Source: Massilia norwichensis (lineage in GTDB: Bacteria; Pseudomonadota; Gammaproteobacteria; Burkholderiales; Burkholderiaceae_D). Taken from it: DNA of 64,000 nt. Shown here one piece after another: positions 18,353 to 28,505 of the stretch. The notes under the pieces were generated by a model, which did not search any database, was not told where the DNA came from, and saw nothing but the letters and a program-made list of their open reading frames with translations. Within the stretch, counting starts at the first letter, position 1. Each line of letters begins with the position of its first letter. Both the position numbers and the translations under genes were made by a program. The DNA lies in contig NZ_JANUGX010000005.1 in NCBI RefSeq assembly GCF_024753245.1, forward strand, positions 151,729-215,728, given 5' to 3'.

Positions 18353-21217
18353 TTACATCTTCCAGCGCAAGCCAGCCGAGACCGAACGGCCGATCTGGAG
18401 GGTGCCGAAATTGGTCACCTGCTCGTTGCCGGCACTGCCGAAGTGGTAGTACTGCCGCTGCATTTCGTTGGTCAGGTTCACCCCACTGATATCGAAGGAC
18501 ATGTTGTCGTTGATCTTGTAGGAGATCTGCATGTCCACGCTCTTTTCCGGATGACGCCAGATACCGATCGGATTGGCAAACAGGGCGGCTTCGTTGGCGG
18601 CCAGGAAGCCGGAGCGCCAGACATAGGACAGGCGGGCGCTGACCGGGCCCTTTTCGTAAGCCAGGGTAGCGTTATAGGAGTTGTTGGACACGCCGAAGAA
18701 CGGCGTCTCGAGCTGGGCGACGATGACGCCGGCATCATTGGCGTCCGGCACGTTCTGCGACGAGGTGAGTCGCGTATAGCTGCCCTGGAAGCCCAGGCCG
18801 TCCAGCAGGCCCGGCAGCCCTTTCGGGAAATAGATGAAGCCAAGCTCGGCGCCGCTGATCTTGCCGTTGGAGGCGTTGACCGGCGAGTTGATGACGTAGT
18901 CGTAGCCGTTCGTATGGTCGCCGCCCGAGGTCGAGTTGCGGAACGGGTCGTTGGCCGGATCGACGTGCACCCGGTGACGCAAGCCGACCACCAGGCCGTC
19001 GATCTTGCGCTTGAACAGCGTGCCGTAGAGTGCGCTGTCCTTCTGGAAATACCACTCGGCCGTCAGGTCGAAGTTCTTGGAATGCGTCGGTTTCAGGTCC
19101 GGATTGCCGCCGCTGCCCGAGCCATACCCCACCCTCGACACGTCGTCGCCGAGTTGCAGGACAGGATTCAGATCGCCAAAGTTCGGCCGGCGCAGGGTTT
19201 CACCGTAGTTAAAGCGCAGCACGACGTCCCTGGCCGGGTCGTAAATCAGGGTCATGCTGGGCAGCAGCTTGCTGGTCGACTTGCTGGCACTCGACGCCGT
19301 CACCGCCTTGGTGCTGGCATCGACCGTATAGAAGGTCATGTCGGTTTTGACCTTGACGTAACGGACGCCGAAATTGCCGCGCAGGCGATGGCCGAACAGC
19401 TCGTTCTGGGTATTCCCCATCAGGAACAGGTTGGTCGTCTTTTCATCGACCTCGAAGGTCTTCTGCAGGCGCAGCTGGTCGGTGGTCTGGAAGTTCGGAT
19501 CGACCGAGTTGAAGAGCTTGCGCCAGTCGTCGATATTGTCGCGGATATAGTAAGCATTCGGTTCCACCCATGAGCGCGGCACGTCCGAGATGTCGCTGCC
19601 GAAGTTCGCGTTGGTCGAGGCATACGCCGCGCCCAGTGAGCCGAGGTTGCGGTTCAGGGTGCTCGATTGCGTCCGGTTGGCCTCCGACGCCTTGCGGTCG
19701 TCGAAGCGCGCGCCGAAGTGGATCGTGTCCAGCGGCCCCCAGTTGGCATCGAACACGCCCGCCAGCGTCGCCGTCGCGGCGCTGCCCTTGTTGCGGTTGG
19801 CGTTATCGTAGAACTGCGCGACATTCCACTTGGCCGGGTTGACCAGGTCGGCACCGTCGTTGAAGTGGAAGGCGGTGTCGTTGCTGCCGTCATTGAAGTT
19901 GACGTTGATGGACGGTGCGACGCGATCGATCCGGGTGGCTGTGAATTCCGAGTGATAGGTGCTGGTCTGGTAGGACACATCGCCATCCAGCCGCAGGCGG
20001 TCGCCGACATTCCACTTGCCGTTCAGGGCATACACATAGGAGTCGGTTGCCGAGGTAGTGTAGTCGCCGCTGTTGAAGCCATAGACGTTATTGACGGTAC
20101 GGCTCTTGATGACGTTGGTTCCCGGGAAGGTCGTGATCGTCCCCGCCGGGTTGCTGCCGAGATCTCCCCACCAGTCGACAAAGCTGAACAGCAGGCGGTT
20201 GAAGGACTTGTCGCGATAACCGTTGTACATCGATTCGAAGGTGTAGACCGCATCGCTGTTCGGTTTCCACTGCAGGGCGATATTCGCGGCAGGACGCTTG
20301 CGCTCGCCTTCGACGTCGCTCTGGAAAACGGCGTCGCGCGCCAGGTAATAAGGATAGGGTTTGCCGTCGAAGTTCAGCGTCGAACCGGCGGCCATCGGCA
20401 AGCCGGTATGGGTACCGGCGGCCCAGATACTGGTGTCGGTGATGCGCTGCAGCGGCGTATAACCGGCGGGAACTTCGGCGGCATTCGGGCTGGTAAACGG
20501 CACCATGGCGCCCGGCGTCACGCTCTCGTTGCGGTAGTTGGTCTTGCTGGCCGACAGATTGACCAGCGCACCGAATTCGCCGGCGCTGGTGTCCCAGCGG
20601 TTGCTCAACATGCCGCTCAGCTGCGGGTTGGCTTTTTTCGCGGGATCGAGCCAGGTTTCACGCGCCGACAGCGACGCTTTCGGGCCTTTGAAATCGAAGG
20701 GCCGCAGCGACTTGACGTCGATCTGGCCTGCAATGCCGGTGTCCAGCTGGCTGGCGTCGCGCGTCTTGTAGACGTCGATCTGGCGCACCAGGGTCGAAGG
20801 AATGTCCTGCAGCGCGACCTGGGTGCCGGACGCGGTAAAGATATTGCGGCCGTTCCAGGTGGTCTGGACGTCGGGCAGACCACGGATCGACAAGGTGCCG
20901 ACTTCGCCGCCGGCGCGATTGGTGACCTGGATGCCCGTCACGCGCTGCAGCGCTTCGACGACATTGTTATCGGGCAGCTTGCCGATGTCTTCGGCCACGA
21001 CCGATTCCACGACCTGGTCGGTGGTGCGCTTGATCGCCAGGCTCTTGATCAGCGAGGCCTTGACGCCGGTGACGACCACCGTCGCGGTGTCAAGCGGTTC
21101 CGTGCTGTCGGCGGCCGCCTGCGCCCACACCGAGGCGCTGCTGAGCAGGCCGGCGCCCATCAGCACAGTCACCGTCAGCTTCAAGGACAAAGGACGTGCA
21201 GATACTTGCGATTTCAT
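18353..21217 (-). CDS. TonB-dependent receptor (carbohydrate type), second copy
   Basis: A 954-residue outer-membrane receptor with a signal peptide (core LTVTVLMGAGLLSSASVWAQA), a TonB plug (VVAEDIGKLPDNNVVEALQRV) and a large barrel ending RWKM. It is clearly related to its neighbour in the plug but diverges in the barrel, suggesting a different ligand, for example longer or branched arabinan. It is alone on its transcript: promoter module C upstream, a terminator downstream. A GGAGACGTATG start region is visible. No SusD-like partner is found. Confidence 0.9.
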   Translation of the reverse strand: MKSQVSARPLSLKLTVTVLMGAGLLSSASVWAQAAADSTEPLDTATVVVTGVKASLIKSLAIKRTTDQVVESVVAEDIGKLPDNNVVEALQRVTGIQVTNRAGGEVGTLSIRGLPDVQTTWNGRNIFTASGTQVALQDIPSTLVRQIDVYKTRDASQLDTGIAGQIDVKSLRPFDFKGPKASLSARETWLDPAKKANPQLSGMLSNRWDTSAGEFGALVNLSASKTNYRNESVTPGAMVPFTSPNAAEVPAGYTPLQRITDTSIWAAGTHTGLPMAAGSTLNFDGKPYPYYLARDAVFQSDVEGERKRPAANIALQWKPNSDAVYTFESMYNGYRDKSFNRLLFSFVDWWGDLGSNPAGTITTFPGTNVIKSRTVNNVYGFNSGDYTTSATDSYVYALNGKWNVGDRLRLDGDVSYQTSTYHSEFTATRIDRVAPSINVNFNDGSNDTAFHFNDGADLVNPAKWNVAQFYDNANRNKGSAATATLAGVFDANWGPLDTIHFGARFDDRKASEANRTQSSTLNRNLGSLGAAYASTNANFGSDISDVPRSWVEPNAYYIRDNIDDWRKLFNSVDPNFQTTDQLRLQKTFEVDEKTTNLFLMGNTQNELFGHRLRGNFGVRYVKVKTDMTFYTVDASTKAVTASSASKSTSKLLPSMTLIYDPARDVVLRFNYGETLRRPNFGDLNPVLQLGDDVSRVGYGSGSGGNPDLKPTHSKNFDLTAEWYFQKDSALYGTLFKRKIDGLVVGLRHRVHVDPANDPFRNSTSGGDHTNGYDYVINSPVNASNGKISGAELGFIYFPKGLPGLLDGLGFQGSYTRLTSSQNVPDANDAGVIVAQLETPFFGVSNNSYNATLAYEKGPVSARLSYVWRSGFLAANEAALFANPIGIWRHPEKSVDMQISYKINDNMSFDISGVNLTNEMQRQYYHFGSAGNEQVTNFGTLQIGRSVSAGLRWKM

Positions 21218-21277
21218 ACGTCTCCTGTGTTTCTAGTTATGGGTATTTTTTTCTCAAACTGGCATTGCTCTAAAATC

Positions 21278-21344
21278 ATGTTAGAGATCCGGCAATGATC
21301 AAGCCAATCGTTTTTTCTGGGTTTCCCATATCGGTTTCGATATC
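21278..21344 (-). promoter_or_regulatory. Promoter module C with 18-bp operator, upstream of the second TonB receptor
   Basis: Minus-strand order: palindrome at 21327-21344 (GATATCGAAACCGATATG; inner arms ATATCG and CGATAT are perfect), 17 nt, GATTGG at 21304-21309, -35-like TTGGCT at 21302-21307, 18-bp spacer, -10-like TAACAT at 21278-21283. The start site is predicted near 21271. The palindrome is also 24 bp upstream of the divergent UDG-like gene and could affect it. Confidence 0.65.
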
Positions 21345-21367
21345 ACACGAGATTTTTCAGGGACTGC

Positions 21368-22189
21368 ATGCACAAAGAATGTCAATTTCTCGATTACGCC
21401 GAGCTGATTGCCGCCACCGATCTTGAACGGATTGTGAAAGCCGCCGACATCCCCGACGGCTTCCTGCTGGCCCGCGCCGGCCGGGTCGAGGCGCACTACC
21501 TCCCCTTCGATTACGTGAACGTCGATGCGCGCGTGGTGGTGGTCGGGATCTCGCCCGGCTTCGTACAATGGAAGAACGCGGTGCGCGCCGCGCAGCAGGG
21601 CTTGCGGGCAGGCTTGCCGCTGCCCGAGCTGCTGCGCGCGGCCAAGTACACGGGGGCCTTCAGCGGTGCGATCCGTCCCAACCTGGTGGCGCTGCTGGAT
21701 GACATCGGCCTGCAGCGCTGGCTGGGCATCGCCAGTTGCGCCAGCCTGTTCGGCGCGGATGCGCACCTGATGCACGTGAGCGGGGCGCTGCGCCAGGCGG
21801 TCTTTGTCGACGGTCCCGACGGGGCAAAACTCAACTACAACGGTGCCAGCCCGAACATGCTGACCACGCCGCTGCTGCAGGACCAGCTGCTCGACTACTT
21901 CGGCCGGGAAGCGGCCCTGATCAAGGACGCCGTGTTCGTGCCGCTGGGGCCGAAGGTCGGCCTGGCCCTGGACTGGCTGGCCCGCCGCGGCGTGCTGGAC
22001 GAGGGGCGCATCCTGCATGGCCTGCCCCACCCTTCCGGCGCCAACGCCGAGCGCATCGCCTACTTCCTCGGCCGCAAAGAGAAGACCGCCCTCTCCAGCC
22101 GCACGAACGGCGCGCAGATCGACGCCGACCGCCTGGCGCTGCGCGCGAAAATGGCGGCGCTGGGCATGCCGGGCATGAACCAAGGATGA
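21368..22189 (+). CDS. Uracil-DNA-glycosylase-fold protein of unknown role
   Basis: A 273-residue cytoplasmic protein. Two segments recall the UDG superfamily: VVVVGISPGF near residues 56-65 (like the GxxPG loop) and LPHPSGANAERIAYFLG near residues 219-235 (like the HPS loop). The catalytic acidic or Asn residues of the classical families are not obvious, so activity on DNA is not assured; some members of this fold act on other substrates or have none known. It is divergent from the TonB receptor and shares its upstream region. I do not recognise a specific gene name. Confidence 0.6.
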   Translation: MHKECQFLDYAELIAATDLERIVKAADIPDGFLLARAGRVEAHYLPFDYVNVDARVVVVGISPGFVQWKNAVRAAQQGLRAGLPLPELLRAAKYTGAFSGAIRPNLVALLDDIGLQRWLGIASCASLFGADAHLMHVSGALRQAVFVDGPDGAKLNYNGASPNMLTTPLLQDQLLDYFGREAALIKDAVFVPLGPKVGLALDWLARRGVLDEGRILHGLPHPSGANAERIAYFLGRKEKTALSSRTNGAQIDADRLALRAKMAALGMPGMNQG

Positions 22190-22243
22190 GTTCACTTTGC
22201 GTGCTCCGCGTCTTGACGGCGGCGATTACACTGGAAGCGTCCC

Positions 22244-24379
22244 GTGTCCAAATGGCCGACCATGTCACCTCTTTCGTGGGAATACAACCAGCTCACCCTC
22301 GTGAACCTCGAAGACAAGCCCGCCGCTTTCTTCAAGGGGCTGATCCGCGCGAGCACGACGTCCATCATCATCACCGACCCGCAACAGGGCGATAACCCGA
22401 TCGTCTGGGTGAACCCGGCCTTCGAGGCGGTGTCCGGCTATTCCCTGGAAGAGGTGGTCGGCCGCAACCCGCGTTTCCTGCAGAACAGCGACCGCGGCCA
22501 GCCGCCCATCGCGGCGCTACGCGAGGCCGTCGCTGCCGGACGAGCCCACACCTGCACGCTGCGCAACTACTGCAAGGACGGCACGCAGTTCTGGAGCCGC
22601 ATGCACGTCTTCCCGGTCAAGAACGACGAAGGCAAGGTCGTCAACTTCGTCGCCTTCCTCGAAGACGTCAGCACGGCGATGCGGGCCCAGGCAGCGGTGG
22701 CGAGTGCGCGCGAACACCTCAGCACCGTCCTCGAGAGCATTTCGGACGGGTTCTTCTCAATCGATCACGACTGGCGCTTCACCTATGTCAACAACAGGGC
22801 CGCGGCCTGGATGCGGCGCACGCGCGAGCAACTGCTGGGCAAAATGATCTGGGACGAGTTTCCGGAAGCGGTCGGCGAGGCCTTCCACCAAGCCTATCTG
22901 CGCGCGCTGGAAAGCCAGGAGGCCACCAGCGTCGAGACGTACTACGCGCCGCTGGAGCTATGGGTCGGGGCCCGCATCTATCCCTCCGCGGATGGCATGA
23001 CGGTCTTCTTCGCCGACATCAGCGAGCGCAAGGAAGCCGAGGCGCGCCTGGTCCACATGGCCACCCACGACAGCATGACCGGCCTGCACAACCGCTTCAG
23101 CTGCCTGCGCACGCTCGACCAGCTGCTGGCGACGGACAGCATGGTCGGCGTGCTGTTCATCGACCTCGACCACTTCAAGGAAGTCAACGACGCCCACGGC
23201 CACCACGCCGGCGACCTCGCGCTGCAGGAGATCGGGCGGCGCCTGGCCACCTTCGAAAACACCGATACCACGGTGTCGCGCATCAGCGGCGACGAGTTCG
23301 TCATCGTGCTCGCCAACGCGGAGGTCGGGAAAGCCAAGGCGCTGGCCGCGGCCGTGCTGCAGCGCCTGGCCGAGCCGATCGCGGTCGACCACCTGAAGGT
23401 CACGCTCGGCGCCAGTATCGGCATCGCGCTGGGCCGGGCCCGCGAACACACGGCGGACGAACTGCTCAACAATGCCGACGCCGCCATGTACGCGGCCAAG
23501 GACAACGGCCGCCACACCTTCAGCGTGTTCTTGCCCGAATCGGCGCGGCTGATCAAGGAGCGCCTGCAGTTGCGCCAGGAAGTCTTTTCGGCACTCGAGC
23601 GGCGCCAGTTCGTGCTGTTCTACCAGCCGCAGATCAGCGCCGCCAACGGCGCCGTGGTCGGCGCCGAGGCGCTGCTGCGCTGGGACCATCCGCGCCTGGG
23701 CGTGATCGCGCCCGGCGCCTTCCTGTCCATGCTCGAGGATACGCCGGCGATCACGGCGGTCGGGGCCTGGGTCTGCGAGGAAGCCTGCCGCCAGGCGCGC
23801 GAATGGGAACTGCTCGGCTACCAGCTGCAAATGGCGGTGAACGTCTCGCCGCGCCAGCTCACCGACGAGAACCTGCCGCTGCTGCTGAAAAACCTGGTGG
23901 CGCACTACGGCCTGGATACCCGCTGCATCAAGCTGGAGGTCACGGAAAGCATGCTGACCCAGGACATCGGCAAGGCCGCCACCGTCCTGCGCTCGCTGGA
24001 AGACGAGGGCTTTCGTATCGCCCTCGACGATTTCGGCACCGGCTACTCGAACCTGTCCTACCTGCGCCAGTTCCCGATCACGACGATCAAGATCGACCGC
24101 TCCTTCGTCGAGCAGATCGACGAGGACCAGCGCTGCCTGGACATCGTCATCGGCGTGATCGCCTTCGCCAAGTCGCTCAAGCTGGCGGTAATCTGCGAAG
24201 GGATCGAGACCGAGGCCCAGGCCAGCGCGATCCGCTCGACCGAATGCGACGTGCTGCAGGGCTACCTGATCGGCAAGCCGATGCGCGCCGGCGAATTCCA
24301 GGCCCTGCTGCTGGCCCAGCGCAGCACGCCGCAGCAGGCCGATCCCGGCTGCGGCCAGGCCGGGCCCGCCGAACACTGA
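22244..24379 (+). CDS. PAS-PAS-GGDEF-EAL protein (cyclic-di-GMP turnover)
   Basis: A 711-residue soluble protein: PAS 1 (about 30-150), PAS 2 (about 160-265), GGDEF (about 280-430) and EAL (about 450-700). The first PAS resembles LOV domains ([15 protein letters not shown]), but the flavin-binding cysteine position is Pro76. The GGDEF motif reads SGDEF; the EAL domain keeps AEALLRW, the [13 protein letters not shown] loop and EGIETEAQ, so net phosphodiesterase activity is likely. The GTG start follows a GGAAG site; an ATG six codons later has no ribosome site. The stop codon abuts that of the convergent MarR gene with no gap. Confidence 0.87.
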   Translation: MSKWPTMSPLSWEYNQLTLVNLEDKPAAFFKGLIRASTTSIIITDPQQGDNPIVWVNPAFEAVSGYSLEEVVGRNPRFLQNSDRGQPPIAALREAVAAGRAHTCTLRNYCKDGTQFWSRMHVFPVKNDEGKVVNFVAFLEDVSTAMRAQAAVASAREHLSTVLESISDGFFSIDHDWRFTYVNNRAAAWMRRTREQLLGKMIWDEFPEAVGEAFHQAYLRALESQEATSVETYYAPLELWVGARIYPSADGMTVFFADISERKEAEARLVHMATHDSMTGLHNRFSCLRTLDQLLATDSMVGVLFIDLDHFKEVNDAHGHHAGDLALQEIGRRLATFENTDTTVSRISGDEFVIVLANAEVGKAKALAAAVLQRLAEPIAVDHLKVTLGASIGIALGRAREHTADELLNNADAAMYAAKDNGRHTFSVFLPESARLIKERLQLRQEVFSALERRQFVLFYQPQISAANGAVVGAEALLRWDHPRLGVIAPGAFLSMLEDTPAITAVGAWVCEEACRQAREWELLGYQLQMAVNVSPRQLTDENLPLLLKNLVAHYGLDTRCIKLEVTESMLTQDIGKAATVLRSLEDEGFRIALDDFGTGYSNLSYLRQFPITTIKIDRSFVEQIDEDQRCLDIVIGVIAFAKSLKLAVICEGIETEAQASAIRSTECDVLQGYLIGKPMRAGEFQALLLAQRSTPQQADPGCGQAGPAEH

Positions 24380-24820
24380 TCAGGTATTGTCGGCCAGTTT
24401 GCCGCGCAGGCTTTCCAGCTGCTGCTTGAGCGCGACGAGGTCGCCCGGCGCGCAGGCGGCGGCGCACAGCACGCCTTCCTGGATGCTTGCCGCCTCGCCG
24501 CGCATGGCGCGGCCGGCATCGGTCAGGCTGACCACGACCTGGCGCTCGTCCTGCGCGGAGCGGGTGCGCGCCACCAGGCCGGCCGCTTCCAGGCGCTTGA
24601 GCAGCGGCGTGAGGGTGGCGGAATCGAGGAAAAGCCGCGCGCCGATCTCCGACACGCTCACGCCCTCGCGCTCCCACAGCACCAGCATCACCAGGTATTG
24701 CGGGTAGGTCAGGTCCAGCTTGCGCAGCAGCTTGCGGTACACCTTGTTCATCGCCAGGCCGGTCGAATACAGCGCGAAGCACAACTGCTCGTCCAGCAGC
24801 GGGGTCTTGTTCGATTCCAT
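24380..24820 (-). CDS. ohrR: MarR-family organic-peroxide sensor, OhrR-like
   Basis: A 146-residue winged-helix repressor with the OhrR signature [12 protein letters not shown], where Cys14 is the peroxide-reactive cysteine, and the recognition region [23 protein letters not shown]. OhrR represses a thiol peroxidase gene (ohr) until oxidised by organic peroxides. No ohr gene is in the window, which is unusual because the two are normally neighbours. The start is uncertain: an ATG nine bases upstream (MPSMESN) is equally plausible, and neither has a strong ribosome site. A TGCAATTGCA palindrome just upstream may be its own operator. Confidence 0.82.
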   Translation of the reverse strand: MESNKTPLLDEQLCFALYSTGLAMNKVYRKLLRKLDLTYPQYLVMLVLWEREGVSVSEIGARLFLDSATLTPLLKRLEAAGLVARTRSAQDERQVVVSLTDAGRAMRGEAASIQEGVLCAAACAPGDLVALKQQLESLRGKLADNT

Positions 24821-24842
24821 GGAAGGCATACTAGATCGCGCG

Positions 24843-26387
24843 CTATGCAATTGCAAGCGATACGGGCTTCGCCACCACCTGGTCGCGTCCGCCGGACTTG
24901 GCTTCGTACAGCAGGCGGTCGGCGGCTTCGATCCAGGCGCTGCCCGCTTCGGCGCCGGGGGTGCCGGCCACCACGCCCAGGCTCATGCCGACCCTGCCGG
25001 CCGGACTGTCGGCGTGTTCGATCGCCAGTCCGGCGATCGTCGTGCGGATCGCCTCGGCCACGGTCCGCGCACCTTCCAGCGTGGTGTCGGGCAGGAGCAC
25101 CGCAAACTCTTCGCCGCCGTAGCGCGCCGCCAGGTCGCCGGGACGGCGCGCGCCTGCCGCGATGGCGGCCGCCACCCGGCGCAGGCAATCGTCGCCGCCC
25201 ACGTGGCCGTAGCGGTCGTTGTACTTCTTGAAGAAATCGACGTCGCACAGGATCAGGGCGAAGGAGGTGCCGGCGCGGCGCGCGCGCGCCAGTTCGCCGG
25301 CAAGGGCTTCTTCGAACAGGCGGCGGTTGGCAAGCCCGGTCAGGCCATCGCTCTCGGCCAGGGTCTTGAGCGCCTGGTTCTGCTGTTCCAGCGTGTCGCC
25401 GGCGCGGCGCAGTTCCGCCTCGAGCTGTTCGCGGACGCGGATCTGGCGGATCATGCGCACCCCGCCCCAGCCCAGCAGCAGGATCGCGCCCAGGACCACA
25501 CCGCTCATCTTGAGCACCGAACTCCACCAGTGCGCCAAAATCTCCTCCTTCGACTGCGCGCTGGCGACCACCAGCGGATAGCCTTCCAGGTGGCGGTAGC
25601 TGTACAGACGCTCGATGCCGTCGATCCTGGCGCGCAGCATGGCCGTGCCGACCGGCCCCGACTTCCGCATCATCTGGATCACCGGTCCCTGGGCGATGCT
25701 GGTGCCGACCATACTCTCGTTGAACGGGCGCCGGTAGATCAGCGTGCCGTCGTCGAGGGCAAGCAGGATGGTGCCTTCGCTGCCGACGTCGAAGCGGTCG
25801 TAGAAGCGCCCGAAATAGCCCAGGTCCAGGGTCACCAGCGCAATGCCGCCGAAGCTGCCGTCGGGGCGGTCGATGCGGCGTGACACCGGGATCACCATCA
25901 CGCCGGTGGAGCGGCTGCGCACCGGCTTGCCGACGTGGCTGCCGCGGTCGGCATGGGTCTGGTGGTATTTGAAGTAGTCGCGGTCGGCGTTGTTGTCACG
26001 GGCCGTGCTGATCGGCGCCGAGACCAACCGGCTGCCGTCCGCGCCGAACACGAACAGGCCCTGCACTTCTGTCGAATGGCCCGCGAAGGACATGAAGCGC
26101 TCATGCAGGCGTTGCCCCGCCGTGCCCTGCGCGCCATCGTGCTCGACGCGCTCCACGGTTTCGCCCAGGATCGCATCGGCGATCTTGAACGAGGTCTCGG
26201 CCTGGGCCGCCAGCGCGCGCGCCATGTTCGCGGTGCTGGCCGTGGTCTCCGCCAGCTGGCCCTGGTGCGCCGCCCACAGGCTCCAGCCGTGGATGCCGAC
26301 CAGCATCACGCAGAAGGCAGTCAACAGGGCGATCGAACGGGCGATCAGCGGGCGGCGGATCTGGGTCAGGCGATGGAGGTGGGGCAT
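24843..26387 (-). CDS. Membrane diguanylate cyclase with periplasmic Cache-type sensor
   Basis: About 514 residues from the chosen ATG (MPHLHRL): first membrane helix ([19 protein letters not shown]), a roughly 240-residue periplasmic dCache/PDC1-like domain, a second helix ([13 protein letters not shown]), a short coiled linker and a GGDEF domain. The active site is intact (RYGGEEF), preceded by the product-inhibition site RPGD five residues before. It should make c-di-GMP in response to an extracellular small molecule. An upstream in-frame GTG at 26462 would add 25 residues; neither start has a clear ribosome site. The 3' end overlaps the putative OhrR operator. Confidence 0.85.
   Translation of the reverse strand: MPHLHRLTQIRRPLIARSIALLTAFCVMLVGIHGWSLWAAHQGQLAETTASTANMARALAAQAETSFKIADAILGETVERVEHDGAQGTAGQRLHERFMSFAGHSTEVQGLFVFGADGSRLVSAPISTARDNNADRDYFKYHQTHADRGSHVGKPVRSRSTGVMVIPVSRRIDRPDGSFGGIALVTLDLGYFGRFYDRFDVGSEGTILLALDDGTLIYRRPFNESMVGTSIAQGPVIQMMRKSGPVGTAMLRARIDGIERLYSYRHLEGYPLVVASAQSKEEILAHWWSSVLKMSGVVLGAILLLGWGGVRMIRQIRVREQLEAELRRAGDTLEQQNQALKTLAESDGLTGLANRRLFEEALAGELARARRAGTSFALILCDVDFFKKYNDRYGHVGGDDCLRRVAAAIAAGARRPGDLAARYGGEEFAVLLPDTTLEGARTVAEAIRTTIAGLAIEHADSPAGRVGMSLGVVAGTPGAEAGSAWIEAADRLLYEAKSGGRDQVVAKPVSLAIA
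24846..24855. promoter_or_regulatory. Candidate OhrR operator (perfect 10-bp palindrome)
   Basis: TGCAATTGCA is a perfect palindrome 26 bp upstream of the ohrR ATG. AT-rich dyads with an AATT core are typical of OhrR boxes, so autoregulation is plausible. It also codes for the last residues of the diguanylate cyclase gene. Confidence 0.45.
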
Positions 26388-26580
26388 GGAACGGGACAGG
26401 TTGGATCGGGAACTCGCGAGGGTTTCGGGAGGATAGCCCGTCCTTCGAAATAAGTCCAACACGCAACATTCAGACGCGCGCGTTTACGTCGCATATATGG
26501 CCGGACGGCGACTATTTACGCCTGTTTTAGGTCCTTCTCCCTAAGCTGGCCAGGTCGTCAACAACATCCTGAAGGGAAAA

Positions 26581-26685
26581 ATGGACATTCTCAATGACAG
26601 CTTATTCATTGCCGCGACGGTCGGCCTGACCGCCCTCGTGTGCGGCCTGGCCCAGGCCTGCGAACGCCTTGGAGGCAGGCCATGA
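26581..26685 (+). CDS. 34-residue single-span membrane peptide at the head of the kdp operon
   Basis: ATG after a GAAGGGAAAA ribosome site opens a 34-codon frame: [20 protein letters not shown], then [14 protein letters not shown]. It has one hydrophobic span and a charged C-terminus. Its TGA overlaps the ATG of kdpF (ATGA), so it is translationally coupled. From general experience, similar short peptides ending in CERL precede kdpF in other proteobacteria, but no function is established to my knowledge. A role as an accessory subunit of the Kdp pump is an inference from position. Confidence 0.7.
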   Translation: MDILNDSLFIAATVGLTALVCGLAQACERLGGRP

Positions 26686-26771
26686 ACCTCGGCTACTGGG
26701 CCGTGGGCCTGGCGGCGCTGGCCGTCCTGCTCTATCTCGTCAACGCCTTGCTGAATGCGGAGAAGCTGTGA
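26682..26771 (+). CDS. kdpF: Potassium-transporting ATPase subunit KdpF
   Basis: A 29-residue peptide, [20 protein letters not shown] followed by NALLNAEKL, with a single membrane span, the usual size for KdpF. It stabilises the KdpABC complex. The start overlaps the stop of the preceding micropeptide, and its TGA overlaps the ATG of kdpA by one base, so the three are translated in tandem. Confidence 0.88.
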   Translation: MNLGYWAVGLAALAVLLYLVNALLNAEKL

Positions 26772-28504
26772 TGCCTACCGATGCGATTTTGCTACTGGCC
26801 GCCTTCATGGCCGTCGTGACGCTGCTCGCGGTGCCGCTCGGCGCGCTGCTGGCCGCCGTCGGCGAGATGCGTCCGGTGCCGGGCCTGCGCTGGCTGGCGC
26901 CGCTCGAGCGCCTGTGCTACCGCGTCGCCGGCGTGAAGCCCGAACGGGGCATGGGCTGGAAAAGCTATGCCTTCGCGCTGCTGCTGTTCAGCGGCCTGGG
27001 CACCCTGTTCGTCTACGCCGTGCAGCGCCTGCAGGGCTTGTTGCCCTTCAACCCGCAACACCTGGGCGCGGTTTCTCCCGATTCCGCCTTCAATACCGCC
27101 GTTAGCTTTGTCGGCAACACCAACTGGCAAGGCTATGCCGGCGAGCAGACCATGAGCTATTTCAGCCAGATGGTGGCGCTGGCCAGCCAGAACTTCCTGT
27201 CGGCCGCCACCGGCATCGCCGTGGTGTTCGCGCTGGTGCGCGGGCTGGCGGCGCGCTCCTCGGCCTCGGTCGGCAATTTCTGGGCCGACCTGGTGCGCGT
27301 CACCGTCTACGTCCTGCTGCCGCTGTCGCTGGTCTTCGCCGTGTTCCTGTGCAGCCAGGGCGTGATCCAGAACTTCGACGCTTACCTGCAGGTGCCGCTG
27401 CTCGACCCGGCCGCCGGCGCCCCCACCCAGACCATCGCCATGGGCCCGGTCGCGTCGCAGGAGGCGATCAAGATGCTGGGCACGAACGGCGGCGGCTTCT
27501 TCAACGCCAACTCGGCCCACCCTTACGAAAACCCGAACGCGCTCACCAATTTCCTGCAGATGGTGGCGATCTTCCTGATTCCTGCCGGCCTGTGCTTCGC
27601 CTTCGGCCGCATGGTGGGCGACCGCCGCCAGGGCTGGACCGTGTTCGCCGCGATGGCGATCCTGTTCGTGACCATGGCCCTGGCCTTGATGTGGGCCGAA
27701 GGCCAGGCCCATCCCGCCCTGCAGGCGCTCGGCGTCGACCAGGCGGCCGGGGCGCTGCAGGCCGGCGGCAACATGGAAGGCAAGGAGACCCGCTTCGGCA
27801 TCGCCGCCTCCAGCCTGTTCGCGGCCGTCACCACGGCGGCCTCGTGCGGCGCGGTCAATACCATGCACGACTCCCTGATGCCGCTCGGCGGCCTGGTGCC
27901 GATGGCGCTGATGATGTTCGGCGAAGTCGTGTTCGGCGGCGCCGGCTCGGGCCTGTACGGCATGCTGGTGTTCGCCGTGCTGGGCGTGTTCATCGCCGGC
28001 CTGATGATCGGCCGCACCCCGGAATACCTGGGCAAGAAGATCCAGTCGCACGACATGAAAATGGTGTCGATCGCGATCCTGGTGACGCCGCTGGTGGTGC
28101 TGCTCGGGACCGCGCTGGCGGTGAGCAGCGGCGCCGGCACGGCCGGCATCGCCAATCCCGGCGCGCACGGCTTTTCGGAGATGCTGTACGCCGTGACCTC
28201 GGCCGCCAACAACAATGGCAGCGCCTTCGCCGGCCTGTCCGCCAACACGTCGTTCTGGAACGCCCTGCTGGGCGTGGCGATCTGGCTCGGCCGCTTCGCC
28301 ATGATCGTGCCGGTGCTGGCCCTGGCCGGCTCGCTGGCCGCCAAGCCGCGCCTGGCAACCACCGGCGGCACCATGCCGACCCACGGCCCGCTATTCGTCG
28401 CGCTGCTGATCGGCGCGGTACTGCTGGTGGGCGTACTGAACTACGTTCCGGCCCTGGCGCTTGGCCCGGTCGCGGAACACCTGCAACTCTTTTCGGTGAA
28501 ATGA
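26771..28504 (+). CDS. kdpA: Potassium-transporting ATPase subunit A (channel-like subunit)
   Basis: A 577-residue polytopic protein of the superfamily of K+ transporters. The four pore-loop motifs are present: [47 protein letters not shown] and [13 protein letters not shown]. It forms the K+ selectivity filter of the Kdp pump in the inner membrane. The start was set at the ATG overlapping the kdpF stop, giving the usual KdpA N-terminus ([16 protein letters not shown]); the frame stays open upstream over kdpF but that is a shadow. kdpB follows after one base. Confidence 0.96.
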   Translation: MPTDAILLLAAFMAVVTLLAVPLGALLAAVGEMRPVPGLRWLAPLERLCYRVAGVKPERGMGWKSYAFALLLFSGLGTLFVYAVQRLQGLLPFNPQHLGAVSPDSAFNTAVSFVGNTNWQGYAGEQTMSYFSQMVALASQNFLSAATGIAVVFALVRGLAARSSASVGNFWADLVRVTVYVLLPLSLVFAVFLCSQGVIQNFDAYLQVPLLDPAAGAPTQTIAMGPVASQEAIKMLGTNGGGFFNANSAHPYENPNALTNFLQMVAIFLIPAGLCFAFGRMVGDRRQGWTVFAAMAILFVTMALALMWAEGQAHPALQALGVDQAAGALQAGGNMEGKETRFGIAASSLFAAVTTAASCGAVNTMHDSLMPLGGLVPMALMMFGEVVFGGAGSGLYGMLVFAVLGVFIAGLMIGRTPEYLGKKIQSHDMKMVSIAILVTPLVVLLGTALAVSSGAGTAGIANPGAHGFSEMLYAVTSAANNNGSAFAGLSANTSFWNALLGVAIWLGRFAMIVPVLALAGSLAAKPRLATTGGTMPTHGPLFVALLIGAVLLVGVLNYVPALALGPVAEHLQLFSVK

Positions 28505-28505
28505 C

